Of a stretch of 64,000 nt of DNA, positions 11,171 through 22,180 are shown in pieces (positions within the stretch are counted from its first letter, which is position 1; the number at the start of each line of letters is the position of its first letter). The notes beneath the pieces are model-generated. The model had not been told where the DNA came from and ran no database searches. It saw only the letters and a list, made by a program, of their open reading frames with translations. The position numbers and the translations under genes are program-made. The stretch comes from Rhipicephalus microplus (taxonomy: Eukaryota > Arthropoda > Arachnida > Ixodida > Ixodidae): NCBI RefSeq assembly GCF_043290135.1, contig NC_134707.1, positions 69,679,906-69,743,905 on the forward strand, given 5' to 3'.

Positions 11171-13183
11171 TTATCCTGCGTACTTCGAGCAGCGCTTGCG
11201 CCCCTTTTTGCGGTGCTCGCTCGATCTCTTCTTGTGTTTCCACGTTCCTTTTCGGCGAGCCCTTTCCAACGACGATATCTGAGGCGTCGTCTCAGCCATC
11301 GTTGTCTCTTCCGACACCGTTAACGCGTCATTACATTCGACGGGTCCTGTCTGTTTATTTACCCGCTTGATCATGCCTCTACATTTTTCCCGGCTGGCCA
11401 ACTCCGTCTCCTTTACACAGTCGGTCGGTTGAAGTCGTGCCGACGTAAGTCCGGTTGCTCGGCCCGTGAACTTATTCGACACGATCGTCTTCTCCTTCGC
11501 TGTCTCTTGCGCCGCAGCTTCACCTTGGGCTCTAGTGAGACCCGTCACGGGATGCTCCTCCACGGTATCTCGCGGCCGCTGTGTTGGCAAGGGCTCTATC
11601 TTCGGGTCTTCTCCCAAACATTCTGGATCACTTGGCCCTCGCGCCCCGTCGATGTTTCCGATGACAAGGTCATACAGGGGGGTCGTCATGCATAACGCAG
11701 TAACCTTCCCGCTGAAGTACGGGATTTCAACCTCAATTTCTGCTTCGGGAAGCATCCGGACCGTACGGTCAATTAGGCAAACCGGTTTCGTTCTGCCTGT
11801 CAACTCACTTTCCCGTACCAAATTTCTCCGAACGATAACAGTGGAGCTGCCGGTATCTCTTAACACCGTAACTTTTTTGCCCGCAACTTTTCCATGCCGC
11901 GCTGGCATTCCTTTCGTAACACCGGTTGGCTGTTTTGACATTACAGCACCGACAATAGGAATTTTTTCCCCATTTTTCAATTCTACGAATCCGTCTGTGA
12001 CGGCATTATTATCGCATTTCGGTGCTGCTTGCACACATGATACCTGGTGAGTTTGACTCGCTCCGTTTCGACATGCATCTGCTTTGTGCCCAGTCTGACC
12101 ACACTTAAAACATTTCACTACCGTAGGGCTCGTAAAGATCGTTCGACAGTTTTTCGCGCGATGACCCACTCAGTTACACAGAAAACATCGCTGAATGCTC
12201 TCTGGTGCACGCTTCTTTTCTTCGGGAGCCAATATCTTCGAATCATCGGGACACTCCTTCTTTACCTTGGCCAAATTAGTGCCACCTTGCGCTTCCAAGA
12301 ATTGATCAGCCAATTCAAGCATGTCTTCAAGTCAGTCAGCCTTCCTCTCTTTTAAGTACAGTGACAGGCTTGGGTGGCAACTAGTAAGAAATTGTTCTCT
12401 AATTAGGAGCTCTCTAAGCTCATCGTACTCCTGCGCTGTCCCTGAAAGTTCAATCCACCTGTCGAAATAATGGCAAAGTCGGGCGGCATATTGCGTAGCC
12501 GTCTCACCGTCTGCTGGCTTTCCTGTCCGAAATCTGTCCCGGAATCCTTCCACAGTGAATCTAAATCGCTTCAACAAAGCAGCTTTCACCTTTGCATAGT
12601 TGGCTGCATCGGTCGGCGTCAGCCTACCGTACACACTGAGCGCTTCACCACTCAAGCAAGTACTCAAGGCAGTTGCCCATTGATGTTCTGGCCAATTCTG
12701 GCTCTTCGCAATCGTCTCAAATCGGTGAAGGTACGCGTCAAGGTCGTCCTTCCTTTCATCAAACGCCACGAGCAACTTGCTTGGGTTCAAGCGGAAGCCA
12801 TGATCCTCCCGTTCGCTGCTTTCGACTCTAGCTTAAACGGGAGTTTCGCTTCGCTGTAGCAAACGGAGCCGCTCGAGTTCAATTTCGTGCTGCCGCTGCC
12901 GTTCCCTTTCAGCCATCTCCGCTTCTCTTTCTTCTTTCAGTTGTCGCTCCCTCGCTTCTCTTTCTTCTCTCGCCCTTTCGGCTGCCAGCTTCTCTCTCTC
13001 CAACTCAGCTGCTTTTTCTTCCTTGGCCCTCTCAGCCGCCAACCTCTCTCGTTCCAACTCAGCTGCTTTTTCTTCCCTGGCCCTTTCCGCTGCCTCTTTC
13101 TCCTTCTGGCTTACCCACTTCCGTAGTTCGGCACCAGAAAGACCCATCTTCTCACCAAGAGCAACTAACTTTTCGAGATCCAT
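11171..13183 (-). pseudogene. gag-protease of LTR element, three in-frame stops
   Basis: One continuous frame of about 670 codons starting at MDLEKLVALGEKMG (13183); the upstream Met at 13216 is less likely. Order: an Arg/Glu/Ala-rich coiled coil (about residues 30-110); a retrotransposon gag domain with LSGEALSVYGRLTP and LLKRFRFTVEGFRDRFR, resembling the SCAN/gypsy gag fold; two CCHC knuckles, the second intact as CFKCGQTGHKADAC; an aspartic protease with VLRDTGSST as active site; and a Lys/Arg-rich tail. Gag forms the particle that packages element RNA, and protease matures it. Stops: TAA at 12833-12835, TGA at 12332-12334, and TGA at 12170-12172, the last inside the first knuckle (CFLCN, stop, VGHRAKNC). 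There is no frameshift. No pol frame follows. Family placement within Ty3/gypsy is inferred from gag alone. Confidence 0.85.
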
Positions 13184-13361
13184 CGTGTCTCGCAAATAAA
13201 ACCTTGCCGCGTGCAAAAAGTATCTGCCTCACTCAGTCTATCGGAACACTCCACTGCACTCGTCAACGAGAACACTGAACAACACACAAAATCGTTCCGA
13301 TAGCACTATCAACACTCGAGGCTCTTTCTCACTACTTTGGACACACTGTGCACCAAAAGGT

Positions 13362-13379
13362 CCTGTTTCGCGGACGCCA
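13362..13379 (-). promoter_or_regulatory. Primer-binding site
   Basis: Minus-strand TGGCGTCCGCGAAACAGG starts seven bases inside the 5' LTR boundary. TGG pairs with the universal tRNA CCA end. I cannot assign the tRNA. Confidence 0.6.
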
Positions 13380-13386
13380 GATTAAT

Positions 13387-14589
13387 TGTCACACCGGTCC
13401 CGTTAATTAGGGAGGCGATCGCCGGGCTAATTCCAAGAGCCGAAGTATCGGCCCCCCGAACCGCACCACGAAAGCGTGGACAATTTAGAAGTGGTCCTTA
13501 TTGGTGCGCCAGCGGACGCCGGCTGTGGCCCAAAGAACAAGACAGAGCCGAGAGTTGATAAACAAACAAATTATATTCCCAATAATGGCAGATCGAAAAT
13601 AATACACAAAAATGCACACTCCACACTAGTTACATACAATACGTCACCAAACAGACAACGTACTACACAGTACAATTAACCACACTTGAAACAACGGACA
13701 CAGACAACAATACGCACTACAATGCAGTCGCATGCATTGTACAACCAAGACACTCAAAGACTAAAGAGATATAAAACCTATTCAGTCCAAAGTCCTTGGA
13801 ACAAAAGTCTGAATGATACTCTTCCTAGAATCACTCACTCAAAGTCCAGCGTCGTTGTCGTTCCGCCGCCCTCGATGTTTCTCTTCCAGGAGACCTCGCC
13901 GAAGTTTCTCTTCTAGGAAACCTCCCGTCTTCAATTGGCCACTCTTCAAACTTCAACTTCTTCGCCGGAAATCCGTCGGCTTCCCACACGCAGCTGTTGC
14001 CCGCGTCTTCGCTCGATAGCGGTAAACCCACGCTCTTGCCTGTAGCTCGAGCCGTCCCTACGGACCAAAAACTTCGCCGACTACACGGCGGACTCTCTAC
14101 GCACTCTGGCGCTCACTTCCGTCTCCTCCTGTTCTGTCACTACGGGCAGAACCTTCGCCGACTACACGAAGGAATTCCTACGCGCTCCGGCGCTAACTTT
14201 CCGTCTTCTCCTTCCTTCTCGTCTCGGCTGCTCGATTAAATACCTTCCGCGCCACCTTCGAGAAATTTCTCGTCATTTCGTCGGCGCGATACGCAGCGAA
14301 AGCTGGGGAGAGGCACGAGACGGTTCGACTGCCCTCTCCGGAGGATGATTCACTCGGGTGTGACCCCGCCCCGTTCGTTCTGGAAAAATCGCGGGCTTGC
14401 TCGGCCGCCGCTGTGGGGTGAGGAGGTTCATCGCTTCGCCGCTTCCGAGAGGAGAGGCGTCGCGCGCCCGGGGAGCCCTGGATGCTTGTTTTTTCTTCTT
14501 TTTTTTTCTTTTTGACCTCGCGGCGTTTCTTCCGCCCGTTGTCGCAAGAATTTGGCGGCGCGCTCATTTTTAGCGCTCGTTCTGTGACA
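13387..14589 (-). repeat. 5' LTR
   Basis: Right copy of the LTR, adjoining the primer-binding site; on the minus strand it should drive transcription. A TATA-like GGTATTTAATCG lies at 14234-14244 (minus strand) and is conserved in the other copy. Confidence 0.93.
14234..14244 (-). promoter_or_regulatory. TATA-like box in LTR
   Basis: GTATTTAATCG on the minus strand is the most AT-rich motif in a GC-rich LTR segment and is preserved in both LTRs. Promoter activity is inferred only. Confidence 0.3.
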
Positions 14590-14594
14590 CCGAT

Positions 14595-15060
14595 GTAGTA
14601 TGTAACAAGTATAACATTTTGACCTCGAAGGTGGTGCCCGTGAGGGATTTCTTCTGTGCGTTGTTGAACAATAAAAAATAGTGCTCAATGTACATGCCAA
14701 TGGTTGCTACTGGAAATGAAAGACAGGAGCATTGGGCTTTTAGTTAACGCGCACGCTGCAATCCTCATTAGCAGCCATTAGCATGTACATTTAGCGCCAT
14801 CTGACAGGAAAAGGTTGCTACGTTATACTCGCTGGGCGTAACCTCCTTGGTTTTAGAAATGTTTTAGCAAGCGTAGAGCCGCGGTGCCATGAATACAGTG
14901 AACAAGTATATACCATGAACGTGAGGTGTTTATAGGTGAGAAGTAGACCCGAAGTGCAAGCTGTAAGAAAGTGTGCATGTGCCACCTCTCGTTTAGTGCT
15001 TGGAATGTACGCTGGATGGAGGTGCTGCTATATGAGGAATATATGATGAAAAGATGCGAG
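14595..15060. other. Body of the split TIR element
   Basis: Non-coding interior of the GGGGCGAAGC element to the right of the LTR insertion. It holds short open frames but no transposase motif. Confidence 0.45.
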
Positions 15061-15069
15061 ATGGTGGTA

Positions 15070-15248
15070 CTTGGAGTGTTGAATAGATGGACGAACAGAT
15101 ACACAGACAGATGCATGGATGGACGCATGGACGAACGCAGGGGCGGACGGACGAACAGACGCACGCACTCACGGGCTGATGGACTCATGAACGGTCACAC
15201 AGACGGACGCATGGACGGACGGAAGCAAGAACGAATGAACGGACGAAT
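15070..15248. repeat. Degenerate GGACG/GACA minisatellite
   Basis: Repeated short units such as ATGGACGGACG and GAACAGACGCACG fill about 180 bp immediately before the right terminal inverted repeat. The translated Arg/Met/Asp-rich frame is an artefact. Confidence 0.75.
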
Positions 15249-15259
15249 GCTTCGCCCCA

Positions 15260-15715
15260 CTCTTCATAATTTACTCCGTGGATATGCTGCCAATTTTTTA
15301 TTCTTTCCATTGTCTGTTCACTTGGCTTTTTGCTTTTTTCATTTTTATTTGAATTAATTTTTTCTAATGACTGACTTCTTTAAACTCAATTGTTATTTTT
15401 GGTTGCGCAAGCAAAAATGCCTTATAGTTGTTCCTGGCCACGTTAAGACCACAGCTTGCATACTAATAGTGTTAGGATTACCACGACTTATGACTTTGAG
15501 TGTGCATGTTCTCCTCTCTCCTCCCTCTCTATTTTCAAACTCCCTCATCCTGTCCCCTAATAAGGGTAGCGTACCTGTAAGTATGGACTGGTTAACATGC
15601 CTGCCTTTCCTTTCCCTCCTGTTCATGGGTACGTACAGTATAGTGTGAGTGCGACAAGCGAACGAATTTTCACTCTCTTTACATTTCCCACATAGTACAT
15701 TTCTTACGTTCAGTA
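15260..15715. other. Unrecognised DNA
   Basis: No coding or repeat feature recognised between the TIR element and the LINE fragment. Confidence 0.4.
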
Positions 15716-16977
15716 TATTTCTTTTACCCTAACCAACACGGTTTTCGAAAAGGACTTTCATGTAACACTGAACTCGCCCTGTTCGTTACTGACATAAGCT
15801 CTAGCCTGGAATTTAAGATACCTGTAACGCCATTTTCATTGATTTGGAAAAAGCCTTCGACAATGTTCCCCCTAATATATTATTCTTGAAGCTTTCACGT
15901 CTTAACCTTAATTGTCTTGTTTTTAATTTGATATGTGACTTCTTGACTAACCGTAAGCAGCTCGTTTGTGCTAACAACCATTACTCCTCCCTATCCGCTG
16001 TAACCTCCGGTGTACCTCTAGGCACTGTCCTTGGTCCTCTGCTATTCCTAATCTATATTAATGACCTACCCGATAACTTAGATTCTAACATTCGTCTATT
16101 CGCAGACGACTGTGTCATTTATCGTCCCGTATAGAATGAAAGCGACACTGTTATCTTACAATCTGATCTTTCTTTGATTCAATCTTGGTGCGAAAACTGG
16201 CTGATGTCCCTTAACATAAAGAAAACCTGTGCCATTTCTTTCCATCACCGGCAAACTTATTCCTCAAAAAAAAAAAAACTTTCTGTTTGATTCTGAAGTA
16301 GCATCTACTTCATGTAAATACCTCGTTATCACTCTAACTTCACATCTCACCTGGTCATCCCACATAATGAACATCACTAATGACTCAAACCGCGTTCTTG
16401 GCTATCTCCGAAGAAACCTACGACTAGCCCCGCTTTCTGTTGAACTTTTAACATATCTAACACTAGTCAGCTCGAAGCTAGAATATGCATGTGCCATCTG
16501 AAATACCCATCAAATCACCCTAACTAAAGCACTTGAGTCTATCCAAAATCGCGCAGCCATATTCATTTATTCGGACTAATCCTATCACAGTAGCGTAGCC
16601 GAGCTAAAATCTCGTGCTAACATGGTTAACTTAGCTTTGCGCCGTAAAGTTTCAAGACTGTGTTTGTATCATAAATTTTATCATGCATTGCACCTAAACC
16701 ATGTTATCGTTCCAGCTCATCGTCTTTCATGCCGTATCAGCCATTCCAAAGTGGTTTATACACCTAGTTTGCATACCACTGCCCATCACTCTTCATTTTT
16801 TGCGCAAACATCAATGGATTGGAACAATCTTCCTGCTGATGTCGTGCACAACTCCAGCATCGCCCATTTCAAAGAAGTCATCGAGCAAGACATCTGTTTG
16901 TGAACTGTCTACCCCTCATGTAACACCCCTTGAATTAAGCCCTTGAGGTATTAAATATAAATAAATAAATAAATAAG
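15716..16977 (+). mobile_element. 5'-truncated CR1/Jockey-like LINE
   Basis: A non-LTR retrotransposon fragment holding the C-terminal half of the reverse transcriptase, ending in an AAAT repeat tail (about 16950-16977). The start at NQHGFRKG is the usual RT2a motif, so everything upstream, including endonuclease, is missing. Truncation at the 5' end is typical of target-primed reverse transcription. Two shorter fragments with the same C-terminal pattern lie at 18.1-18.8 kb (minus) and 43.1-43.4 kb (plus). Confidence 0.85.
15724..16903 (+). pseudogene. Reverse transcriptase C-terminal part (LINE)
   Basis: Frames in sequence give NQHGFRKGLSCNTELAL, then (15844-16134) [37 protein letters not shown] and the catalytic [11 protein letters not shown]. 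Next come the thumb (16229-16501: KYLVITLTSHLTWSSHI, GYLRRNLRLAP, LVSSKLEYACAI) and the C-terminal tail (16622-16903: RRKVSRLCLYHKFYHAL, SFFAQTSMDWNNLP). The enzyme copies element RNA into a nicked target. Lesions include a frame change near 15838, stops after YRPV and after YACAI, and an A-run indel near 16270, so it is inactive. Family clade (CR1 against Jockey) is not decided by these motifs. Confidence 0.85.
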
Positions 16978-17394
16978 AAATATCACCACGTCTAGATCTT
17001 CGTCATCTGTAAATGTCATCATCAGTGTGACTTAGCTCGAGCCTCGCTGAATAAACACCACTTCCTCATAATGGGACTGATTCAATGATTGATTGTTGCT
17101 GAAGGAACCTTTAAATATACATGACACGACAACATATCAGTAAGTGCTTCTCACATCTCAAAGACGCATTGCCATGGTCGTTACACACACACACGTGCGC
17201 GCACGCGCATCGCGCTAGCTCGCTGGCTGGATGTGGTTCGGGCTAGCTGGGGCTGGCACCGTAGAACAAAACGATATGAACATACTTAGCCCCATTGACT
17301 ATAATTATGTATTGTTTGAAGTTATAGTTTTAATAAAATAAAACTTACTTTACCACTGATTCTCACGCATTTCTCGAAAAGAGATAGATAAGGG
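16978..17394. other. Unrecognised DNA with short CA/CG repeat
   Basis: No gene seen. A short alternating CACACACACGTGCGCGCACG tract lies at about 17184-17208. Confidence 0.45.
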
Positions 17395-17890
17395 ATAAAC
17401 AAAGAGGGAAGGCAGGGAGGTTAACCAGGCACATGCCCGGTTTGCTACCCTACGCTGGGGGAATAGGAAGGGGGCATAAAGATGAGAGAGAGAGAGGAAA
17501 GATAAGAAAAGAGAGAGAAAAAAAGACAAAAAAAGGAGGATTGTCAGTCAATCGACTGGCGCGTATGCAGCGGTGGCACTACACAAAACTTAAAGGTGGT
17601 CACGTAGGCCTGTAGTCCTCAAAAAGCACAAGACAGCTTTGACTGCTTTTTGAGCCAACGAAAGGCGAAGACGGTGTTCCAGTTTCATCTGCACAGATAG
17701 TGGCCGATTGTCCAATTGTCGCAATGCGTCCGAAAGTTTCTGTCTTTCAGAGGTAAATCGAGGGCAATGGCATATCGGATGGTCGATTTCTTCTTTGGTG
17801 CAGCAGACGTCGCATTCCGCATTGTCGGTCGATCCGATGAGGATTGCTGTGATTACTTTGAGGCAGTGTTAGCTCTCCGAGGCAACGTTT
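17395..17890 (-). mobile_element. I-group LINE 3' fragment
   Basis: Minus-strand 3' end of the same LINE family as 49.4-54.7 kb. Coding end: AECDVCCTKEEIDHPICHCP, then LAQKAVKAVLCFLRTTGL, matching ACDHCGSDETTWHILCECP and SQKKAVKALLCFLRSTGL of the fuller copy. The 3' UTR (GGCAGGGAGGTTAACCAGGC and GTTTGCTACCCTACG on plus) is also shared. The CCHC-like cluster after RNase H is kept. RT and RNase H are missing, so the copy is 5'-truncated. The 202-codon plus-strand frame from 17716 is antisense to it. Confidence 0.8.
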
Positions 17891-18116
17891 CAAGAGCCCT
17901 TTTCAAAACTTTTTGGCTTTCGTTCAACAGAGAAGCAACAGGGGTTCACCTAGCAGAAGCCTTTGCCCACTTAATGAGTTTTCTAAGAAGCGTGCTTCGA
18001 AAAAGCGTTTTGAGTGCTTGCCTGTTGTGCACAATAGAAAGCCTTGAAAATACGCCACAAAAGAAAAACACATGGAGAAACTTCATGTCGGAGTCAACAC
18101 GCCCTGACAAACACCT

Positions 18117-18790
18117 AAATTATTTATTTATTTATTTATTTATTTTACCCTCAGGGTACACAGTACATTTCAGAGGGGAAGGGCATCCACAACAATTAAA
18201 AAAACAAGGAATACAAAGCAAATGGCATAAAAATGTTGTCACGAATTGGGGTTCAAAGATTATTACTCCTAACTCACATCATAATAAAGCAAATGATAAC
18301 ACTAATTTTATTTTTATTACATAGTGAAGGCACAAAGCAATACAAGGAAACTGTTAAACAAACATACAGGGGGTAATTAGGTAACCATTGTTTTAAGGAC
18401 ATTCTTAAATTGAATGGTTTCATTGATGCTTGTTATTGATGCAGGCAGGGAATTCCATTCTTTACAACTTCTTGGGAGATATGACTGGGCATACATGTTA
18501 CTGTGTTGCAATGGTGGACTGTGACTTTTTGTTGGTTATTACGGCGAAGAGAAATGATGGGAGCAGCTTGGATTAAACGGCAACGAAGTTTCGGGAACGA
18601 AGAACGGATTACAGCAAGCATGAAGTCTACCGAGCGTAAACGGATGCTGTACGGTGTAGCACGAGCGCCAGCGTTCGCTAATCAACCAAGCGGTTGTTAA
18701 CTGCGGCTTCGAATTCCTGTGAAGCTTATAAACACCCTCCTGGCAGTATCTCATGTCGTTGTAGATTTACTTCGTTCTATGCTTTTATGA
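18117..18790 (-). mobile_element. CR1/Jockey-like LINE 3' fragment
   Basis: On the minus strand the fragment ends in (AAAT)n (plus TTTA at 18120-18150) after GTACCCTGAGGGTA, comparable to CCCTTGAGGTATT and the AAAT tail at 16.95 kb. A minus-strand frame reads KEWNSLPASITSINETIQFK, equivalent to MDWNNLPADVVHNSSIAHFK in that LINE. The rest is non-coding or too decayed to read. Confidence 0.6.
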
Positions 18791-18875
18791 CTAGCAAATA
18801 CCAAAAAAAAGGAATACTGCACATCCTAAATACACTCGTCCATTCCCCCCCCCCCTTTTATTAGAAGGAAACCAG

Positions 18876-18930
18876 GCGTATCTCATAATCGTATGGTGGT
18901 TTTGGGACGTTAAACCCCACACATCAATTA
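18876..18930 (+). mobile_element. Truncated Ruka-type SINE (3' end only)
   Basis: Only the SINE 3' end remains: TATCTCATAATCGTATGGTGGTTTTGGGACGTTAAACCCCACACATCAATTA. It is flanked by imperfect direct repeats TTAGAAGGAAACCAG (18861-18875) and CTAGGAGGAAACCGG (18931-18945), so it appears to have inserted as a fragment. Confidence 0.6.
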
Positions 18931-18945
18931 CTAGGAGGAAACCGG

Positions 18946-20549
18946 TTACTTGTCCAAATAATGAATGACGTTAAAAAAGCGTGCGCTACTTTAGCGCGTT
19001 TTGGATTCTCCTACCTTTGAACAAAACATTAAAGGGACCCTGCAACACTTTTTGAGAATGCTCAGAAAATGCTGCCTATCGGTAGTAGAGGCTCCACGAC
19101 AACACGCGAGTTAAATACTATAGCACAGCACGCAGCCTGGATAAAAGTCAGTTAAAAATTGCTTTCTCTCCTATCGACAAATCACCGAATAAGCCCCAAA
19201 ATCACTCGCACTAAGCCCGTGGATCGATCACCCATTGGCTGATTTGAACATGGTGCGCTTGGTCGTTACAGAGATTACCACGGGAAACCATGACTTGTCC
19301 ACGCATGCGCGCTAACACTGAGAAAGCCACGCATTCGAAGAAAAAAAAAAGGAAAAGGTGCTCAAGGTAACCAGGCACGCGTGACGTTTTTCTTTGCGCC
19401 GGCCATCCCTCCCTGCGCTTAGCTTCCAGCGCTTTCGTTGGGACGAGAGATGAGAGAATACAATTGCATCATGCGACGAATCTTTGTAACTCCACTCGCA
19501 CTAGGCGGAGTTTTAAAATTCTCATGCCGTTTAATTCGTGAGCCAATAAGCTTTTCCAGAGAGTTCATTCCATGGTTGCTTGAAAAAGGGTTTGAAGGCA
19601 CCAATAAACTGCCTTCTTCGTTGTGTGGTCAACGACTAGTTTACTGTTTTTTATCACCCTTTCTCCCTCTTTCTATGTACAGGGTAGCTAACTGGAGGTT
19701 CGCGCTGCTTAACCTTCAGTCACTCGTTGACCTTTTGCATTAGCTTCAGTGTATGGTGGCATGTCACCTGACAGTCACGTTGGTTTAGTGTAAGTAAAGT
19801 ACAGCTAAATTGTTAAATGTATTTTTCACTAATGCAAGGTAATGGCATGTGTGAGTGCCCACCTGCTTGGTCACGACGTAGAATATAGCAATATCAAAAT
19901 ACTAAATAAGTTGAATATGCAATCACATATCGACGTTTAGGTCATTTGATCATTAATTGCCTATACAGTCTGTGTATTTAGATTGACATAAATAAATAAG
20001 TTCTTCGTCAGTATTTAAAAAGCATATTTAAAAATATATATCCAAATACCAGACTTAGATACATTTTATTAAGAGCAAATGGTAACGTAGGTCCAATTAT
20101 TATTTTGATATTGCGGAAAGATCAACAAAGATCACTTTTGTGTGGTTAAAATAATACGAAAATGAAATATTACTACCACCGTTCATTGAATTTGCTTATG
20201 CGAAATGCACATGTAGCACTTGCCTACTCAATGCGAAGCAGGTGCTCCAATACAAAAAGCAGGCGCGTAAACACAATCAGACGAAATAACTTGCACAACC
20301 AACCTCCACATTAGCCTCCTCCCCCCCCCCCCCCAAAGTACCACTTTCAAAGTACCACTTTCATTTTGGTCTTCCGAAGCTCTCCACCCTAGCAGCCTCT
20401 TTTTGCACGAAAGATTCCGACGGCGATATTGCGCAGTGCTAGAGCGGTATTTTAGAAAGTGAAGGACACATCAGGAGGACCATGTGGTCGGCGGAGGCAA
20501 GTCCTGTGTATACAGGGTCCCGTCGATGGTGTTCTGAAAAAATCATTGA
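18946..20549. other. Unrecognised DNA, possible dispersed repeat
   Basis: No gene seen. TTAAAGGGACCCTGCAACAC at about 19029 resembles the start of a repeat common in tick sequence, from memory only; no matching second terminus found here. A C-run lies at 20321-20334. Confidence 0.3.
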
Positions 20550-20715
20550 TTAGGGAAGCAACGTCAGTTCGTTCAATCTTGGTTCTTTTGTGCGTCATTG
20601 ACCGTTTTCAGTGCAAATAAAAAGAATAAGTATAGGTCGGCTGCTGCTACCTAGCGTTTGTGGCGCGGGTGAACGAAGGAGCCATCGTGTCTGTGTGGGC
20701 CACACACGCATCCCT
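20550..20715 (+). repeat. Dispersed repeat, copy 1
   Basis: Shares an ordered series of blocks with 45250-45415: ATTGATTAGGG, then GTTCAATCTTGGTTCTTTTG, an AAAAAGA block, GGCTGCTGC and CCTAGCGTTTG. No coding potential and no terminal repeats identified. Family unknown. Confidence 0.5.
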
Positions 20716-22165
20716 ACGATTGTCTTTCTTGGGGACCTTCGGCGCCAAAATTTTGTTCTCTCTATCTGTCTAACTGTATCTGTACATTTGTGTGTTTGTC
20801 CGCCGTAACAATACCCCAAATGATACCCCAAATGGCCAACCCCATCCGCAGCGCCCACCAATATTGCTCAAAATCAAGCATTCATACTTGTGTGATTGTC
20901 AAATAAGAAGCAAATAATTCGCATATCTGAGGCACCATAACAACACGTCGATATTTCGTATGTGTGTCTCTATACTAGAGAACGCACACATAAGTAATTC
21001 TAAAGACCGTAGCGTTTATCACACAGCGCTGACAGTGCAACGCGATGCTCAAAAAGGCACGTATTTCTCACGCTTTGCTAAGACAACACTTTTGTGGCAC
21101 CTGCCCATGACTTTGCGTTCTACACCTTATTGCCTGCGAAACAAGCACGCATCTTTCTTCGTGGGTGCGCACGCCTTCCTTCGTTTGATGGCGCTCGTGT
21201 CTAACTTGCCTCGATGCTCTCGTGTCCCTTCGCTGCACGGATTGAAACTCTCTAACGCATCGATTCCAGAATACAATTCACCAATTTTCTCGCACAGAAC
21301 ATCAAATGAACGTTTTGTTCACTTCCTCCAGATGCAAGACTTTAGTCTTTCGACGACATTTGCAGTGAAACACATAGACACGGGGCCAATTTTTTTTTGT
21401 TTGGGTATGTATTGCTTTTCTGATCTCTTACAATGAAATTATTCTGTCATATATTCCTTTGAAAAAGAATGACCTGGTGCGCTCGACGTGCCACTCCTAG
21501 GAGGTGTAGACTGGAACTCAGGCTAATAAAGCAAAAGAAATCAAATGTGAATATTTGATTCTTCCTCCCGCATTTCGGTGACATTTTTATATGCTTTTAT
21601 GACGAAATGTGTCCAGGTGACCGTTACTTTACGGGCGCCCTTTCACGTACGTGAATGAATCCTTTCGAAAAAGTCAGCTGCTTTTCAGAACAATGTGTAG
21701 GCCCCTATTCTATTGCAAATAGAGAAATCAGCTGCAAATCACGCTTTCTCAGCCGTTCTGCCATTTACTTATATGTAAGAAAAATCAGCTTAAAAAAGAG
21801 AAAACTCTCTATTGCAAGGCAGAGAATAAAGCGGCCTATACTCGCATTACGCATAAGCATTGTTGCTACCATACGCATGTACAGCGGTAAGGTATTTCTA
21901 GAACTGCAATATGTTTACTGAGAGTAACACTTCATAGCGGTACTTAAGTCATGATGCGTAGGCTCCTTATTTACGTTCTTTTATGTAGATGGCAACCAGA
22001 AGGTGATTAGAGCAAGTAGAATAGCGACACTTTTCAGATTAAATAAAAATGTCAAGCATTTCAAGTAATTGTCAATTCCAAGCAAATGTCAAACTGAGAT
22101 ATAAAGACATGTGAAACAAAAACAAGTACAAAGCTCAACTATATAGAGCTCTAATGTAAATTATA
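20716..22165. other. Unrecognised DNA with orphan 158-codon frame
   Basis: The plus-strand frame at 20960-21436 is the longest here, but it has no domain I recognise, no signal peptide, and composition like the surrounding DNA. I do not call it a gene. A G-run occurs at 22169-22180. Confidence 0.35.
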
Positions 22166-22180
22166 TTTGGGGGGGGGGGG

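Larger units (their letters stand above)
9600..14589 (-). mobile_element. Non-autonomous Ty3/gypsy-like LTR retrotransposon
   Basis: A complete 4,990-bp insertion. Long terminal repeats at 9600-10800 and 13387-14589 start TGTCACA and end TGTGACA. The flanks are CCGAT (9595-9599) and CCGAT (14590-14594), a 5-bp target duplication. The primer-binding site borders the right LTR and the polypurine tract the left LTR, so the element is on the minus strand. Internal DNA is only about 2.6 kb and encodes gag and an aspartic protease; reverse transcriptase, RNase H and integrase are absent, so movement must have relied on a relative. The LTRs differ by roughly a dozen substitutions plus a few one-base indels over 1.2 kb by eye, indicating a recent insertion. 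Confidence 0.93.
9553..15258. mobile_element. TIR element (GGGGCGAAGC) split by LTR insertion
   Basis: The left terminal inverted repeat GGGGCGAAGC lies at 9553-9562 and its complement GCTTCGCCCC at 15249-15258. After removing the LTR retrotransposon and one copy of its CCGAT duplication, the host element is about 715 bp (9553-9599 joined to 14595-15258). It has no transposase frame and contains a degenerate GGAC-type minisatellite at its right end, so it is a non-autonomous, MITE-like repeat. A second left end lies at 1635. Confidence 0.5.

Noticed and set aside
17716..18324. 202-codon plus-strand frame
   Set aside because: The left part is antisense to the readable LINE C-terminus on minus, and the right part runs through a TTTA tail.
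20960..21436. 158-codon plus-strand frame as a gene
   Set aside because: No domain, no start context or codon pattern distinct from the surroundings, no homology that I recognise.
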